Shown: positions 35,375 through 44,305 of the stretch, one piece after another
Position numbering within the stretch: position 1 is the first letter of the stretch
Layout: the number at the start of each line of letters is the position of its first letter
Source of the DNA: Alphaproteobacteria bacterium
Lineage (GTDB): Bacteria > Pseudomonadota > Alphaproteobacteria > Thalassobaculales > Thalassobaculaceae
DNA: 64,000 bases
NCBI GenBank assembly: GCA_022822665.1
Contig: JAJEAR010000012.1
Location: 62,001-126,000, forward strand
Direction: 5' to 3'
Made by a program: the position numbers and the translations under genes
Notes under the pieces: model-generated
What the model was told of the DNA's origin: nothing
Database searches by the model: none
What the model saw: the letters and a program-made list of their open reading frames with translations, nothing else

Positions 35375-36382
35375 ATGCGCGCCGTTGTCCTGCGTGAACA
35401 CGGGGGGCCCGATGCCCTCCGCCTCGAGAACGATTTTCCCGACCCCGGGTGCGGCCCCGGGGAGGTCGTGGTCCGGGTCCGGTCGACCTCGCTCAACTAC
35501 CACGACATCTTCACCCGCAACGGCATGCCGGGCATCCGCATCGCCATGCCGATGATCTGCGGACTCGACGTTGCCGGCGAGATCGCCGAAACCGGGCCCG
35601 ACGCCGGGCCGTGGAAAACCGGTGACCGGGTGCTGATCGATCCGCGCAACCGGGTCGAGGGTGGCCTGGTCGGCGAGACCATCCATGGCGGGCTGGCGGA
35701 GTACTGCCGGGCGCCGACCCACCAGCTGATCCGCATTCCCGACGGCGTGAGCTTCGACCAGGCCGCGAGCCTGCCGGTGGCCTACGGCACCGCGCACCGC
35801 ATGATGCTGACCATCGGCAAGGTCACGGCCGACGACAGGGTGCTGATCCTCGGGGCGTCCGGCGGTGTCGGCACCGGGGCGCTGCTGCTGGCCCGGATGG
35901 CGGGAGCGGAGGTCGTGGTCTGCGCATCAAGCGGTGAGAAGATGCAGCGGCTGCGCGAACTCGGCGCGGACCACGCCATGTCGTACATGGACAACGAGTT
36001 CCACAAGGGGGTCTACCAGCTCTACGGCAAGCCGGCCCGGCGCAGCTTCGAGGGCGGTGTCACCATGGTGGTGAACTTCACCGGCGGCGAGACCTGGGTT
36101 CCCGGCCTGCGCTCGCTGAGGCGCGGCGGGCGCATGCTCACCTGCGGCGCCACCGCCGGGTTCGATCCGAAGACCGATATCCGCTTCATCTGGACCTTCG
36201 AACTGCAGATCCTGGGCTCGAACAGCTGGGAACGCGATGACCTCGCCGCGCTGATGGAGTACATCCGGGACGGCCGGATGGCACCGGTGATCGACCGCGT
36301 CCTGCCGCTCGAACAGGCGCAGGAGGGCATCCGGCTGATCGAGGACCGCGAGGTCTTCGGCAAGGTCGTCATCAACCCGTGA
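35375..36382 (+). CDS. MDR-family zinc-type alcohol dehydrogenase/quinone oxidoreductase
   Basis: A 335-residue medium-chain dehydrogenase/reductase. GroES-like N-terminal half with NYHDIFTRNG, then the Rossmann loop LGASGGVGTGALLLA near 165-179. The structural-zinc cysteines are missing, which fits the quinone oxidoreductase/enoyl reductase branch using NADPH. GGGGAGGAA precedes the ATG. The gene is 15 bases after the ligase stop and is followed by a thioesterase, so reduction of an enoyl-CoA is a reasonable inference. Confidence 0.9.
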   Translation: MRAVVLREHGGPDALRLENDFPDPGCGPGEVVVRVRSTSLNYHDIFTRNGMPGIRIAMPMICGLDVAGEIAETGPDAGPWKTGDRVLIDPRNRVEGGLVGETIHGGLAEYCRAPTHQLIRIPDGVSFDQAASLPVAYGTAHRMMLTIGKVTADDRVLILGASGGVGTGALLLARMAGAEVVVCASSGEKMQRLRELGADHAMSYMDNEFHKGVYQLYGKPARRSFEGGVTMVVNFTGGETWVPGLRSLRRGGRMLTCGATAGFDPKTDIRFIWTFELQILGSNSWERDDLAALMEYIRDGRMAPVIDRVLPLEQAQEGIRLIEDREVFGKVVINP

Positions 36383-36398
36383 GAAAATGGAGACGGGC

Positions 36399-36818
36399 AT
36401 GACCCGGTCACCGAGTTCGGCGGACATCCAGTCCATGCTCGACGACTCGCCCTACATCGCGTTCATGAACCTCGAGGTGACCGGGGTCGACCCGGACGGG
36501 CCGGCGATCACCATCCGCATGCCTATGCGCCCCGAGTTCGAGCGCCGCGCCGGCACCGGCCAGTACCACGGTGGCGCGATCGCCGCACTGATCGACATTG
36601 CCGGCGACTACGCGGTCGTCCTGAAGAGCGGCGGCGGGGTTCCGACCATCAATTTCCGGGTCGACTACCTGCGCCCGGCGACCAATACCGCGCTCACCGC
36701 CACGGCTACCGCCCGGCGGATCGGGCGTACCGTCGCGGTGGTGGACATCGACGTCCACGACGACGCCGGCCGGCTGTGTGCCGTCGGCCGCGGCACCTAC
36801 AGCCCGAACGTCGGCTGA
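36399..36818 (+). CDS. PaaI-family hotdog thioesterase
   Basis: A 139-residue hotdog-fold acyl-CoA thioesterase of the PaaI/DUF4442-like group. The helix region is TGQYHGGAIAALIDIAGDYA, and VPTINFRVDYLRPA is the central strand. Members hydrolyse hydroxyphenylacetyl-CoA and related thioesters. The ATG at 36399 has GGAG six bases upstream; an ATG four codons earlier overlaps that site. It closes a ligase, MDR and thioesterase operon, so it probably recycles CoA from that pathway. Confidence 0.9.
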   Translation: MTRSPSSADIQSMLDDSPYIAFMNLEVTGVDPDGPAITIRMPMRPEFERRAGTGQYHGGAIAALIDIAGDYAVVLKSGGGVPTINFRVDYLRPATNTALTATATARRIGRTVAVVDIDVHDDAGRLCAVGRGTYSPNVG

Positions 36819-36835
36819 CCCGCAGTCCCACCTGC

Positions 36836-38659
36836 ATGCCCCGGCAGCCGTCCCGCACCGACCCGCCGCTGCTGGCACTGAAGGGGGCGTCGCTCTCCTT
36901 CGGCGACCTCGAGCTGTTCCGTGACCTCGACATCGCGATCGGCGCCGGCGACCGTGTGTGCCTCGTCGGGCGCAATGGCAGCGGCAAGACGACGCTGATG
37001 CGCACGCTTGCCGGCGAGATCGAGCTCGACCGGGGCGAGCGGTTCGTCCAGCCCGGCGCCCGTATCGGCTTCCTGCCCCAGGTGCCCCGGTTTCCGGCGG
37101 GGCGCACCGTGGCCGAGCACGTGCTGACGGGACTGGAAGACCGGACCGAGGCGCACCGGGTCGAACCGGTGCTCGACCGCCTGGCCCTTGACGGCAAAAG
37201 GGCGCTGGACACGCTTTCGGGCGGCGAGTCGCGGCGTGCCGCCATCGCCCACGCGCTGGTTTCCCGGCCCGACCTGCTGCTCATGGACGAGCCGACCAAC
37301 CATCTCGACCTTCCGACCATCGCCTGGCTCGAGGACGAGCTCTCCCGGTTTGCGGGCGGGCTCCTGCTGGTCAGTCACGACCGGGCGTTCCTGCGGGCGC
37401 TGTCTAACCGCACGATCTGGATCGACCGGGGAACGGTGCGCCGCAACCCGGCCGGCTTTGCGGCGTTTGCCGGCTGGTCGGAACGGGTCCTGGCCGAGGA
37501 GGAGACGCAGCAGGCGCGGCTCGGCCAGCGCATCGCCGCCGAGACCCGGTGGCTGCGCGAGGGACTGACGGCTCGGCGGCGGCGCAACATGGGCCGCAAG
37601 CGCGCACTCGAGGCGATGCGCGGTGAACGCGCCCGGCTGGCTGCGCAGCAGCGCCGTGACGTCCGCTTCTCGCTGGCGGAGACCGAGCGCTCCGGCGATG
37701 TCGTGCTGGAGGCGCGCGGCATCGAGAAGGCGACACCGGACGGCCGCACTCTCATCCGGCCCTTCTCGACCATGGTAAAGCGGGGTGCGCGAATCGGCGT
37801 CCTGGGCAGGAACGGGATCGGCAAGACCACGCTGCTGCGACTGCTGATCGGCGAGGACAGGCCCGACCGCGGCCACGTCAGGACCGGCTTCGGGGTCGTC
37901 CCGGTCTACTTCGACCAGAAGCGCGAGAGCCTCGACCCGAACCGGACCGTCCGCGCCATCCTGTGCCCGGGCGGCGGGGACACGGTCGAGGTCGCCGGAC
38001 GCTCGCTGCACGTGATGTCCTACCTGCGCGACTTCCTGTTCGATCCCCGCCAGGCGGCCGGACCAGTCAGCGCCCTGTCGGGCGGGGAACGCAACCGGCT
38101 GCTCCTGGCACGGCTGTTCTCGCGCCGGCACAACCTGCTGGTGCTGGACGAGCCCACCAATGACCTCGACGTCGAAACACTCGAGCTTCTCGAGGAGGTT
38201 CTCGGCGACTACGACGGCACCATCCTGCTGGTCAGCCATGACCGCGACTTCCTCGACAGCGTCGCAACTTCGGTGCTGGTCTTCGGGGAGGACGGCAGGA
38301 TCGCCGAACACGCGGGCGGGTTCAGCGGCGAACTGGCACTGCCAGCAGCCAACGCACCGCCGCGCGAGCCCCGGCGCACGCCCCGCGCGCAGCCGGCTCC
38401 GCGCCGGGGGCCGTCCCGGCGGCTTGGCTATCGCGAACAGCGCGAACTCGATCTATTGCCGGACCGGATCGAGGAACTCGCCGGAGAGCTGGCCGAGCTG
38501 CGGGCACGGCTCGCCGATGCGGAACTCTACCGGCGCAACCCCACGCTGTTCGAACGCACCACCGCCCGGTTCGCCGAAGCCACCACCGAGCTCGAACAGG
38601 CCGAGGAGCGCTGGGTCGAGCTCGAGACCCGGCGCGAAGAACTGGCGGACGCCGGGTGA
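36836..38659 (+). CDS. ABC-F ATPase, Uup type
   Basis: A 607-residue soluble ABC-F protein with two nucleotide-binding domains and no membrane domain. First site: Walker A GRNGSGKT near residue 43 and LSGGESRRAAIAHAL. Second site: GRNGIGKT near 324 and LSGGERNRLLLARL, with LLMDEPTNHLD and LVLDEPTNDLD as Walker B motifs. A linker of charged helices lies between the domains. A C-terminal ~80-residue coiled coil (about 525-605) follows an Arg/Pro-rich spacer, the Uup arrangement. ABC-F proteins act on ribosomes or, for Uup, on branched DNA and ribosome assembly. Its stop overlaps the next gene. Confidence 0.92.
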   Translation: MPRQPSRTDPPLLALKGASLSFGDLELFRDLDIAIGAGDRVCLVGRNGSGKTTLMRTLAGEIELDRGERFVQPGARIGFLPQVPRFPAGRTVAEHVLTGLEDRTEAHRVEPVLDRLALDGKRALDTLSGGESRRAAIAHALVSRPDLLLMDEPTNHLDLPTIAWLEDELSRFAGGLLLVSHDRAFLRALSNRTIWIDRGTVRRNPAGFAAFAGWSERVLAEEETQQARLGQRIAAETRWLREGLTARRRRNMGRKRALEAMRGERARLAAQQRRDVRFSLAETERSGDVVLEARGIEKATPDGRTLIRPFSTMVKRGARIGVLGRNGIGKTTLLRLLIGEDRPDRGHVRTGFGVVPVYFDQKRESLDPNRTVRAILCPGGGDTVEVAGRSLHVMSYLRDFLFDPRQAAGPVSALSGGERNRLLLARLFSRRHNLLVLDEPTNDLDVETLELLEEVLGDYDGTILLVSHDRDFLDSVATSVLVFGEDGRIAEHAGGFSGELALPAANAPPREPRRTPRAQPAPRRGPSRRLGYREQRELDLLPDRIEELAGELAELRARLADAELYRRNPTLFERTTARFAEATTELEQAEERWVELETRREELADAG

Positions 38660-39372
38660 GGGCGCACCGCGAAGTCGCGTCGCCGAACCACGGACCGCGC
38701 CCGTCCGGACGCGCCGTCGACATGCTGATCCTGCACTACACCGGCATGCCCGATGCGGCCGGAGCGCTCGAACGGCTGTGCGACCCCGAATCCCGGGTCA
38801 GTGCCCACTACCTGGTCGATCGCGACGGTACGGTCACTTCCCTGGTTCCGGAGGAACGCCGGGCCTGGCACGCGGGGGTCGCGTCCTGGCGCGGCGCCAC
38901 CGACATCAACGATCGATCAATCGGCATCGAGCTCGTCAATCCGGGCCACCGGTGGGGCTACCTGCCGTTTCCGCCCGAACAGATGGCGGTCCTGGTCGAG
39001 CTGTGCCGGGGCATCGTCTCGCGGCACGCCATCGATCCGAGGCAGGTTCTCGGCCACTCCGACGTTGCCCCCGCACGCAAGAGGGACCCCGGCGAACTCT
39101 TCGACTGGCGCGGTCTCGCCCGCGCCGGCATCGGCTGGTGGCCGGACCCGGACCCGGTTCCCCGTGACTGGCGCCCGCCCCCGCTTGCCGGGCTGCGCGC
39201 CGCGCTGCGCGTGATCGGCTACGACTGCCCCGACGACGGCGGCAGCGAGACCGACCAGTCGGTGGTGCGCGCATTCCAGTACCACTGGTTGCCCGACCGG
39301 GTGAGCGGGCGGACCGACAGCGGCACCGCGCACCGTATCGTGCAGCTCGTCGGGCTTCTCGACCAGGCATGA
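38656..39372 (+). CDS. N-acetylmuramoyl-L-alanine amidase (AmiD/AmpD type) with peptidoglycan-binding tail
   Basis: A 238-residue zinc amidase of the Amidase_2 family. The first zinc ligand is His27 in LILHYTG and the second lies in LGHSDVAPARKRDPG, followed by the conserved acidic residue. AHYLVDRDG is the substrate-side strand. The C-terminal ~65 residues match a PG_binding_1-like repeat (LRAALRVIGYDCP, AFQYHWLPDRV). It cleaves the amide between MurNAc and L-Ala in muropeptides. No signal peptide is apparent, which suggests the cytoplasmic AmpD-like recycling role. Its GTG overlaps the Uup stop (GTGA). Confidence 0.9.
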   Translation: MRAHREVASPNHGPRPSGRAVDMLILHYTGMPDAAGALERLCDPESRVSAHYLVDRDGTVTSLVPEERRAWHAGVASWRGATDINDRSIGIELVNPGHRWGYLPFPPEQMAVLVELCRGIVSRHAIDPRQVLGHSDVAPARKRDPGELFDWRGLARAGIGWWPDPDPVPRDWRPPPLAGLRAALRVIGYDCPDDGGSETDQSVVRAFQYHWLPDRVSGRTDSGTAHRIVQLVGLLDQA

Positions 39373-39430
39373 CCTGCTTCCTCAGTGGCCCGATTGTCCC
39401 GGATCGGCGAGCGTGATAGGACCCGTACCC

Positions 39431-40462
39431 ATGCTGGAAAAAGCCCCCGACATCCTGCCTGGAGGCGACCGGAACCCGGCCGGAGGCCAGGACCTGCAGG
39501 CGCAGTTCCGAACCCTTGCCGACGCCCTTGGGTCGCTGGTTGTCGGACAGGACCGGGCCGTCGAGCACCTGGTCATCGCCCTGCTCGCCGACGGCCACGT
39601 GCTGCTGCAGGGGGCACCGGGTCTTGCCAAGACCCGGATTGCCCGTCTCCTCGCCCTGGCGCTCGAGGGACGCTACAGGCGGATCCAGTTCACTCCCGAC
39701 CTGTTGCCGAGCGACCTTGTCGGCGCCTCGATCTACAATGCCGCCACGCAGCGGTTCGAGTTCCGCCCGGGCCCGGTCTTCGCCCGGTTCATTCTCGCCG
39801 ACGAGATCAACCGGGCTCCGGCCAAGGTCCAGTCGGCGCTGCTCGAGGCCATGGAGGAACGCCAGGTCACCAGTGGCGAGACCACCTGGCCGCTCGAGGT
39901 GCCGTTCTTCGTGGTCGCGACCCAGAACCCGATCGAGCACGACGGCACCTGGGACCTGCCGCATGCCCAGCTCGACCGGTTCCTGATGCAGATCACGCTC
40001 GATTATCCCGGCATCGAGACCGAGCGCGACATTCTCGACCTCGCGATCAGCGAGGCGGCCGACCAGCTCGCCACGGAGGCAACGGCGACACCGGGCCTGA
40101 GCATCTCCGGCGCCCGGACCCGCATGGCCCAGGCCGCGGTGACGCGGGTCCATCTTTCCGAACCGGTCCGCGGCTACATCGTCCGGCTGGTCGCGGCCAC
40201 CCGCGGGATCCCCGAACCGGTCCCCGGCGTCGCCGAACACCTGTCGCACCCGGCGTCGCCGCGCGGCACCATCATGCTCGCCCGCGCCGCCCAGGCCCGG
40301 GCCTGGCTGCTGGGCCGCGATCACGTCCGCCCGGACGACGTGCAGGCGCTCGCGCACGACGTGCTGCGCCACCGTATCGGGCTCACCTACCGTGCGGAGA
40401 CCGACGCGGTCGCGCCCGACGCCATCATCGACGCGGTACTCGACCATGTGGCCGTGGTCTGA
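39431..40462 (+). CDS. MoxR-family AAA+ ATPase
   Basis: A 343-residue AAA_3 (MoxR) ATPase. The nucleotide loop is LQGAPGLAKTRIA near 63-75, Walker B is FILADEINRAP, and the family sequence MEERQVTSG and ATQNPIEHDGTW follow. MoxR proteins act as chaperone-like ATPases with VWA-domain partners, which here are encoded immediately downstream. The ATG at 39431 follows TAGGACCC; a GTG at 39413 is an alternative. It overlaps the DUF58 gene by 17 bases and is the first gene of the Bat-type operon. Confidence 0.93.
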   Translation: MLEKAPDILPGGDRNPAGGQDLQAQFRTLADALGSLVVGQDRAVEHLVIALLADGHVLLQGAPGLAKTRIARLLALALEGRYRRIQFTPDLLPSDLVGASIYNAATQRFEFRPGPVFARFILADEINRAPAKVQSALLEAMEERQVTSGETTWPLEVPFFVVATQNPIEHDGTWDLPHAQLDRFLMQITLDYPGIETERDILDLAISEAADQLATEATATPGLSISGARTRMAQAAVTRVHLSEPVRGYIVRLVAATRGIPEPVPGVAEHLSHPASPRGTIMLARAAQARAWLLGRDHVRPDDVQALAHDVLRHRIGLTYRAETDAVAPDAIIDAVLDHVAVV

Positions 40463-41342
40463 GCGAACCGGCGCCGGCGCGACGACACTCACGCTGGAGG
40501 AATTGCTGCAGGTTCGCCCGCACCATGTCCGCGGTCCGTTCCTCCGCGGGGAACGCGCTCCGGTCGGCGAACGGCCCGGCCGGGGCCGCGCACCCGGCCT
40601 CGACTTCGACGGGATCAGCCCCTACGTCCATGGTGACGACGTTCGCTGGATCGACTGGCGCGCCACCGCGCGCAGCACCGAGGTCCAGGTCAGGCGGTTC
40701 GCCGCCCAGTCCCACCGCGCCAGGATGATCGTGCTCGACCTGCACGCCGAGTTCTACTTCGCAACCCGCCGGCAGCTGATGGCCAAGACCGCGGTCCTGG
40801 TCGCGGCCCGGCTTGCCTGGGAATCACTGGCACTCAACGAGCCGGTCGGCCTGGTGCTGCCGGATGGCCCGGACGACGCGATGCGGCCGCGGCGCGGCCG
40901 TGGCCAGCTGCTGCGCCTGCTCGCCTCGCTGCACGACTGCTACCGGAACCAGGAAGGCATGCCGCCGTCCGGCCGGCTGGCCGGCGACGTGACACGCGCA
41001 GCCGACCAGGTCCGCCACGGCGACGAGGTCTGTGTCGTCAGCGACTTTGCCGGGCCGCTCGAGCCACTGCTGGCCGCCACCCGCTCGCGCGCCGCCGGCC
41101 GGTCGTTCCACGCCCTCGTCGTCGATGACTATCTCGGGCGCTCCGAGGTCCCCGCCGGGCGCTATCCGGCGCGGCGCGGTCCGCTGAGGCAGATCTTCGC
41201 CATCGACCGCCAGGCCGCGGCCGCGGCCGCAGAGACCGCGGACAGGCACAGGAGCATGCGGCGTCGACAGCTGGTGGACGGCGGTTGGCAGGTGATTGAC
41301 GCCCTCGACTGGCTCCCGGAGGTCGGCGCGTGGCCGACCTGA
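40446..41342 (+). CDS. DUF58 (MoxR-associated) protein
   Basis: A 298-residue DUF58 protein, a family found next to MoxR and VWA genes. The diagnostic GDDVRWIDWRATARS segment is at about 59-73. Following it is a VWA-like beta-alpha region starting RMIVLDLHAEF; the strand-end acid is present but the full metal site is not clear. There is no signal peptide. Gene overlaps on both sides imply one polycistronic message. Role: probable client or partner of MoxR. Confidence 0.9.
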   Translation: MWPWSERTGAGATTLTLEELLQVRPHHVRGPFLRGERAPVGERPGRGRAPGLDFDGISPYVHGDDVRWIDWRATARSTEVQVRRFAAQSHRARMIVLDLHAEFYFATRRQLMAKTAVLVAARLAWESLALNEPVGLVLPDGPDDAMRPRRGRGQLLRLLASLHDCYRNQEGMPPSGRLAGDVTRAADQVRHGDEVCVVSDFAGPLEPLLAATRSRAAGRSFHALVVDDYLGRSEVPAGRYPARRGPLRQIFAIDRQAAAAAAETADRHRSMRRRQLVDGGWQVIDALDWLPEVGAWPT

Positions 41343-41707
41343 CCCCGGCGCAGATCCTGAACGATCTCCGCGACATCCACGTGCCCGAGGCGACCGCGGC
41401 ACCGACGACGGCCATGCCGGCTCCCGAGCCCTTCGTGGTGCTCGTCCTGCTCCTGGCGGCGCTGGCGGCGCTGCGCTGGTGGCGCCGCACCCGCTGGCGG
41501 CGGGATGCCCGCCGAGAACTCGAGCGCATCACCGGCCCGGTTCCGGACGCGTCCCGGTGGGAAGCGCTGCTCTCGCTTCTCTCTCGCGTGGCCCGCCACC
41601 GTCCGGTCACGGAGCCGCCCGACCAGATCTGGCTGCCGCCCGGGCAGGTCGGGGAAGAAGACCAGGTCCGGCTGCGTGACTGGCTGCGCCGGACGATCCG
41701 GACATGA
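41330..41707 (+). CDS. DUF4381-type membrane protein
   Basis: A 125-residue protein with a single predicted transmembrane helix (about residues 33-50) and a basic cytoplasmic-side RWWRRTRWRRDARRE region. Small proteins of the DUF4381 type sit at this position in MoxR/Bat operons. The GTG start overlaps the DUF58 gene by 13 bases and the stop overlaps batA by 4 bases. Function is unknown. Confidence 0.85.
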   Translation: MADLTPAQILNDLRDIHVPEATAAPTTAMPAPEPFVVLVLLLAALAALRWWRRTRWRRDARRELERITGPVPDASRWEALLSLLSRVARHRPVTEPPDQIWLPPGQVGEEDQVRLRDWLRRTIRT

Positions 41708-42648
41708 TCACCCTCGGCATCGAACTTGCCCGGCCCTGGGCCCTTGCGCTGCTTCCGCTGCCGGTGCTCGCGTGGCGGCTGTTGCCGGCGCTGCCGGAAC
41801 GCGCGGCCATGCCGGTCCCCCTCGGCATCTGGATGCTGCTCGATGCCGTCTCCGCTGCAGGGGCCAGGCGCGACCTGTCGACGCCGGCGGGCCTGCTGCT
41901 GCGCTGCCTCGGCTGGGTCGCGCTGGTCCTCGCACTGTCCGGTCCCTTCATGCGCGGCGGAACCCTGTTGCCGCCGAGCGGCCGCGACATCGTGCTGGCG
42001 GTCGACCTGTCAGCCAGCATGTCGGGGCGAACCGCGATGGGGCAAACCCGCGACGTGCCCCCGATCGAGACCGTCCGTTCGCTGGTCGGCTCGCTGCTTC
42101 ACGGGCCCGGACGTGACCGTGTGGCGCTGATCACCTTTGCGAGCGAGGCTTACCTGGTCGCGCCGCTGACCTTCGACCACGACGGCGTGATCGGCATGCT
42201 CGACGAGGTGACCATCGGTCTTCCTGGCCGGCGCACCGACCTTGGCCAGGCGATCGGGCTGGCGATCCGGACCATCGGGGATGAACCGGCAGCCGAGAGG
42301 ATCCTGCTCATCCTGTCCGACGGCGAGACCAACGCCGGCGACATCCCGGTGCTGGACGCGGCCGCCATGGCGCGAGAAAAAGGCCTGGCAATCCATGCCG
42401 TCGGGTTTACCGCGACGGAACCCGGCGGCGAGCCGCCACCGCTGCAACGGGTCGCCTCGGCGGTCGGCGGATCCTACTTCCTCGCAACCTCGGACGCGGA
42501 TGTCGAGGCGCTCCGCGCCGCACTCGCTCGAACCGGACCGGCATCGGGGCGCACCCGCACCCTGGTCAACGACCTTGCCTGGATCCCGCTCCTGCTCGCC
42601 CTGGTCACGGTGTGCGTGGTTGCCTGGCGGGAGGTCCGGGACCCGTGA
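41704..42648 (+). CDS. BatA-like VWA domain protein
   Basis: A 314-residue membrane protein with two N-terminal hydrophobic segments, a periplasmic or cytoplasmic VWA domain and a C-terminal helix, the Bat (aerotolerance) layout. The metal-ion-dependent adhesion site is intact: Asp101-Leu-Ser103-Ala-Ser105 (DLSASMS) and LSDGET near 201-206. It likely forms a complex with the neighbouring BatB-like protein and is a MoxR client. ATGA overlap with the upstream gene. Confidence 0.9.
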   Translation: MITLGIELARPWALALLPLPVLAWRLLPALPERAAMPVPLGIWMLLDAVSAAGARRDLSTPAGLLLRCLGWVALVLALSGPFMRGGTLLPPSGRDIVLAVDLSASMSGRTAMGQTRDVPPIETVRSLVGSLLHGPGRDRVALITFASEAYLVAPLTFDHDGVIGMLDEVTIGLPGRRTDLGQAIGLAIRTIGDEPAAERILLILSDGETNAGDIPVLDAAAMAREKGLAIHAVGFTATEPGGEPPPLQRVASAVGGSYFLATSDADVEALRAALARTGPASGRTRTLVNDLAWIPLLLALVTVCVVAWREVRDP

Positions 42649-43505
42649 CCTTCGCCCATCCGTTCGTCCTGTTGCTCCTGGTTCCGCTCGCCCTCGGGCT
42701 GCTGCTCGCGCAGGACCGCCGGGCGGTTCCCGCCGGGCGGCTTCCCGGCGGTTGGCGCCGCCTGGTGGCGCCGGACCTGCACGACTACCTCGGCCGCGGA
42801 CTGCGCGACCGGACCCCGGGCATGGTCCGCTGGTGCTGCGGGCTGGCCGCGATCCTGGTGATCGCGCTGGCCCGCCCGGTGATCGAGAGCACCGACCGAC
42901 CGGCATGGGCCAACCTGGCCGGCCGGGTGGTCGTGATCGACATGTCGGCCGCATCCGCGCTGCCCGGACACCGCCTGCGGGCCGCGGCGATCGTGGAGTC
43001 CTCCATGCCCGTGCCGGTCGCGCTGGTGGCAACCGCGGGGGAGTCCTACACCGTGGTGCCGTTTACCTCCGATCCGCAGCATCTCGGCCGCTACCTGCAG
43101 GTGCTTGACACCACCATGATGCCGCTCGAGGGCAGGTCGCTGTCGTCGGGCATCGCCCATGCCGAGGCGCTGCTTCGCGACGGACGCGTCAGGTCCGGCC
43201 TGATCGTGGTGCTGACCGGTGGCCAGCCGCCCGCCGACCGGGTCCGCCCTGCAGCCTCCGGGACCCGGCGCGCGATCCTGCTCGCCGACGCCAACCCCGA
43301 CCGCTGGCGCGAAACCGGACGCAGGCTCGGGGCCGAGGTCCTCGACCAAACCGACTCCGCCACGGTCCTGGACGGGCACGACGACGCAATCCGCGACCTG
43401 GTCCGGACATCCGACCCGGACTCGACCCTGGATCTCACTCCGTGGGTGCTGGCGCTGGCGGCGGCGGGCTGGCTTGCCCTGTTCCGGCGCAGGAGCGGCG
43501 AGTGA
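42645..43505 (+). CDS. BatB-like protein with a degenerate VWA metal site
   Basis: A 286-residue protein with the same two-helix N-terminus and VWA-like fold as BatA, but without an intact metal site: the DxSxS motif reads Asp99-Met-Ser101-Ala-Ala103, and where BatA has LSDGET this protein has LTGGQP. A C-terminal helix and RRRSGE tail follow. Loss of the metal ligands suggests a structural or regulatory partner of BatA. GTGA overlap with batA; TGATG overlap with the next gene. Confidence 0.85.
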   Translation: MTFAHPFVLLLLVPLALGLLLAQDRRAVPAGRLPGGWRRLVAPDLHDYLGRGLRDRTPGMVRWCCGLAAILVIALARPVIESTDRPAWANLAGRVVVIDMSAASALPGHRLRAAAIVESSMPVPVALVATAGESYTVVPFTSDPQHLGRYLQVLDTTMMPLEGRSLSSGIAHAEALLRDGRVRSGLIVVLTGGQPPADRVRPAASGTRRAILLADANPDRWRETGRRLGAEVLDQTDSATVLDGHDDAIRDLVRTSDPDSTLDLTPWVLALAAAGWLALFRRRSGE

Positions 43506-44305
43506 TGATCAGGCTGTGCGCGCTCCTGCTGGCAATCGGTGCCGCCGCCGCCCTGTCATGGCTGCTGCCCAGGTTCGACGCGCCGCTCGACCGGTTCTCG
43601 GTCGCACTCGAACTGCTGGAAAACGGCGAGGCGGAGAAGGCGGCGTTCCTGTTCGAGGACCCGTCCTGGCAGGGGGTCGCGCAGTACCGGGCCGACCGGT
43701 TCCACAACGCGACCATCGCGTTTTCCATCGGCACCGACACGGCAAGCCTCTACAACCTCGGGACCGCCCATGCCCGGCTGCATCACTGGGGTCCGGCGAG
43801 GAAGGCCTACCGGCAGGTGCTGATGCGTGACCCGGACCACGAGGATGCGCGGCACAACCTCGAGCTCATCGACCGCGCCGAACGCAGGGAGAGGGAACTG
43901 CTCGAGTCCGAACACCGCGGCCCCGGACAGGAAGGCGGCGACCCGGGCACCGAGGCACCCGACAACCGGGACAGCGCGCGGACCGAACCGGGCGGGACAG
44001 GCGGGACCGCGGGGCGGGCCGCGAAGACCAGGTCGTCGGTGTCGGGCGAGGGAACCGTTACGGGCGAACTCGGGGATCGCAGGATCGCCGACGGCATGCA
44101 GGCCGGCCGCACGCCGGGGCGCACCGCTGAGGACCCGTCGATCGCGCTTCCAGGCGGCGGCACCGGCGTTGCCCGGCTGCTGCGCGAGAACCGCCAGGCC
44201 ACGGAGATCCTGCTGCGCCACATCGTCGATGACCCGGCCCGGGTGCTGGCCTCGCGGCTGCGCGCGATCCACCGCCAGCGCCACCCGGAGGAGACCGGCT
44301 CGTGA
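43505..44305 (+). CDS. BatC-like tetratricopeptide-repeat protein
   Basis: A 266-residue protein with an N-terminal membrane or signal helix (residues 3-19) and a TPR pair around 55-125, including ASLYNLGTAHARLHHWGPAR. A Gly/Glu/Arg-rich low-complexity linker follows, then a short helical C-terminus. This is the BatC position and architecture, where the TPR domain probably bridges Bat proteins. The ATG overlaps the preceding stop and its own stop overlaps batD. Confidence 0.82.
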   Translation: MIRLCALLLAIGAAAALSWLLPRFDAPLDRFSVALELLENGEAEKAAFLFEDPSWQGVAQYRADRFHNATIAFSIGTDTASLYNLGTAHARLHHWGPARKAYRQVLMRDPDHEDARHNLELIDRAERRERELLESEHRGPGQEGGDPGTEAPDNRDSARTEPGGTGGTAGRAAKTRSSVSGEGTVTGELGDRRIADGMQAGRTPGRTAEDPSIALPGGGTGVARLLRENRQATEILLRHIVDDPARVLASRLRAIHRQRHPEETGS

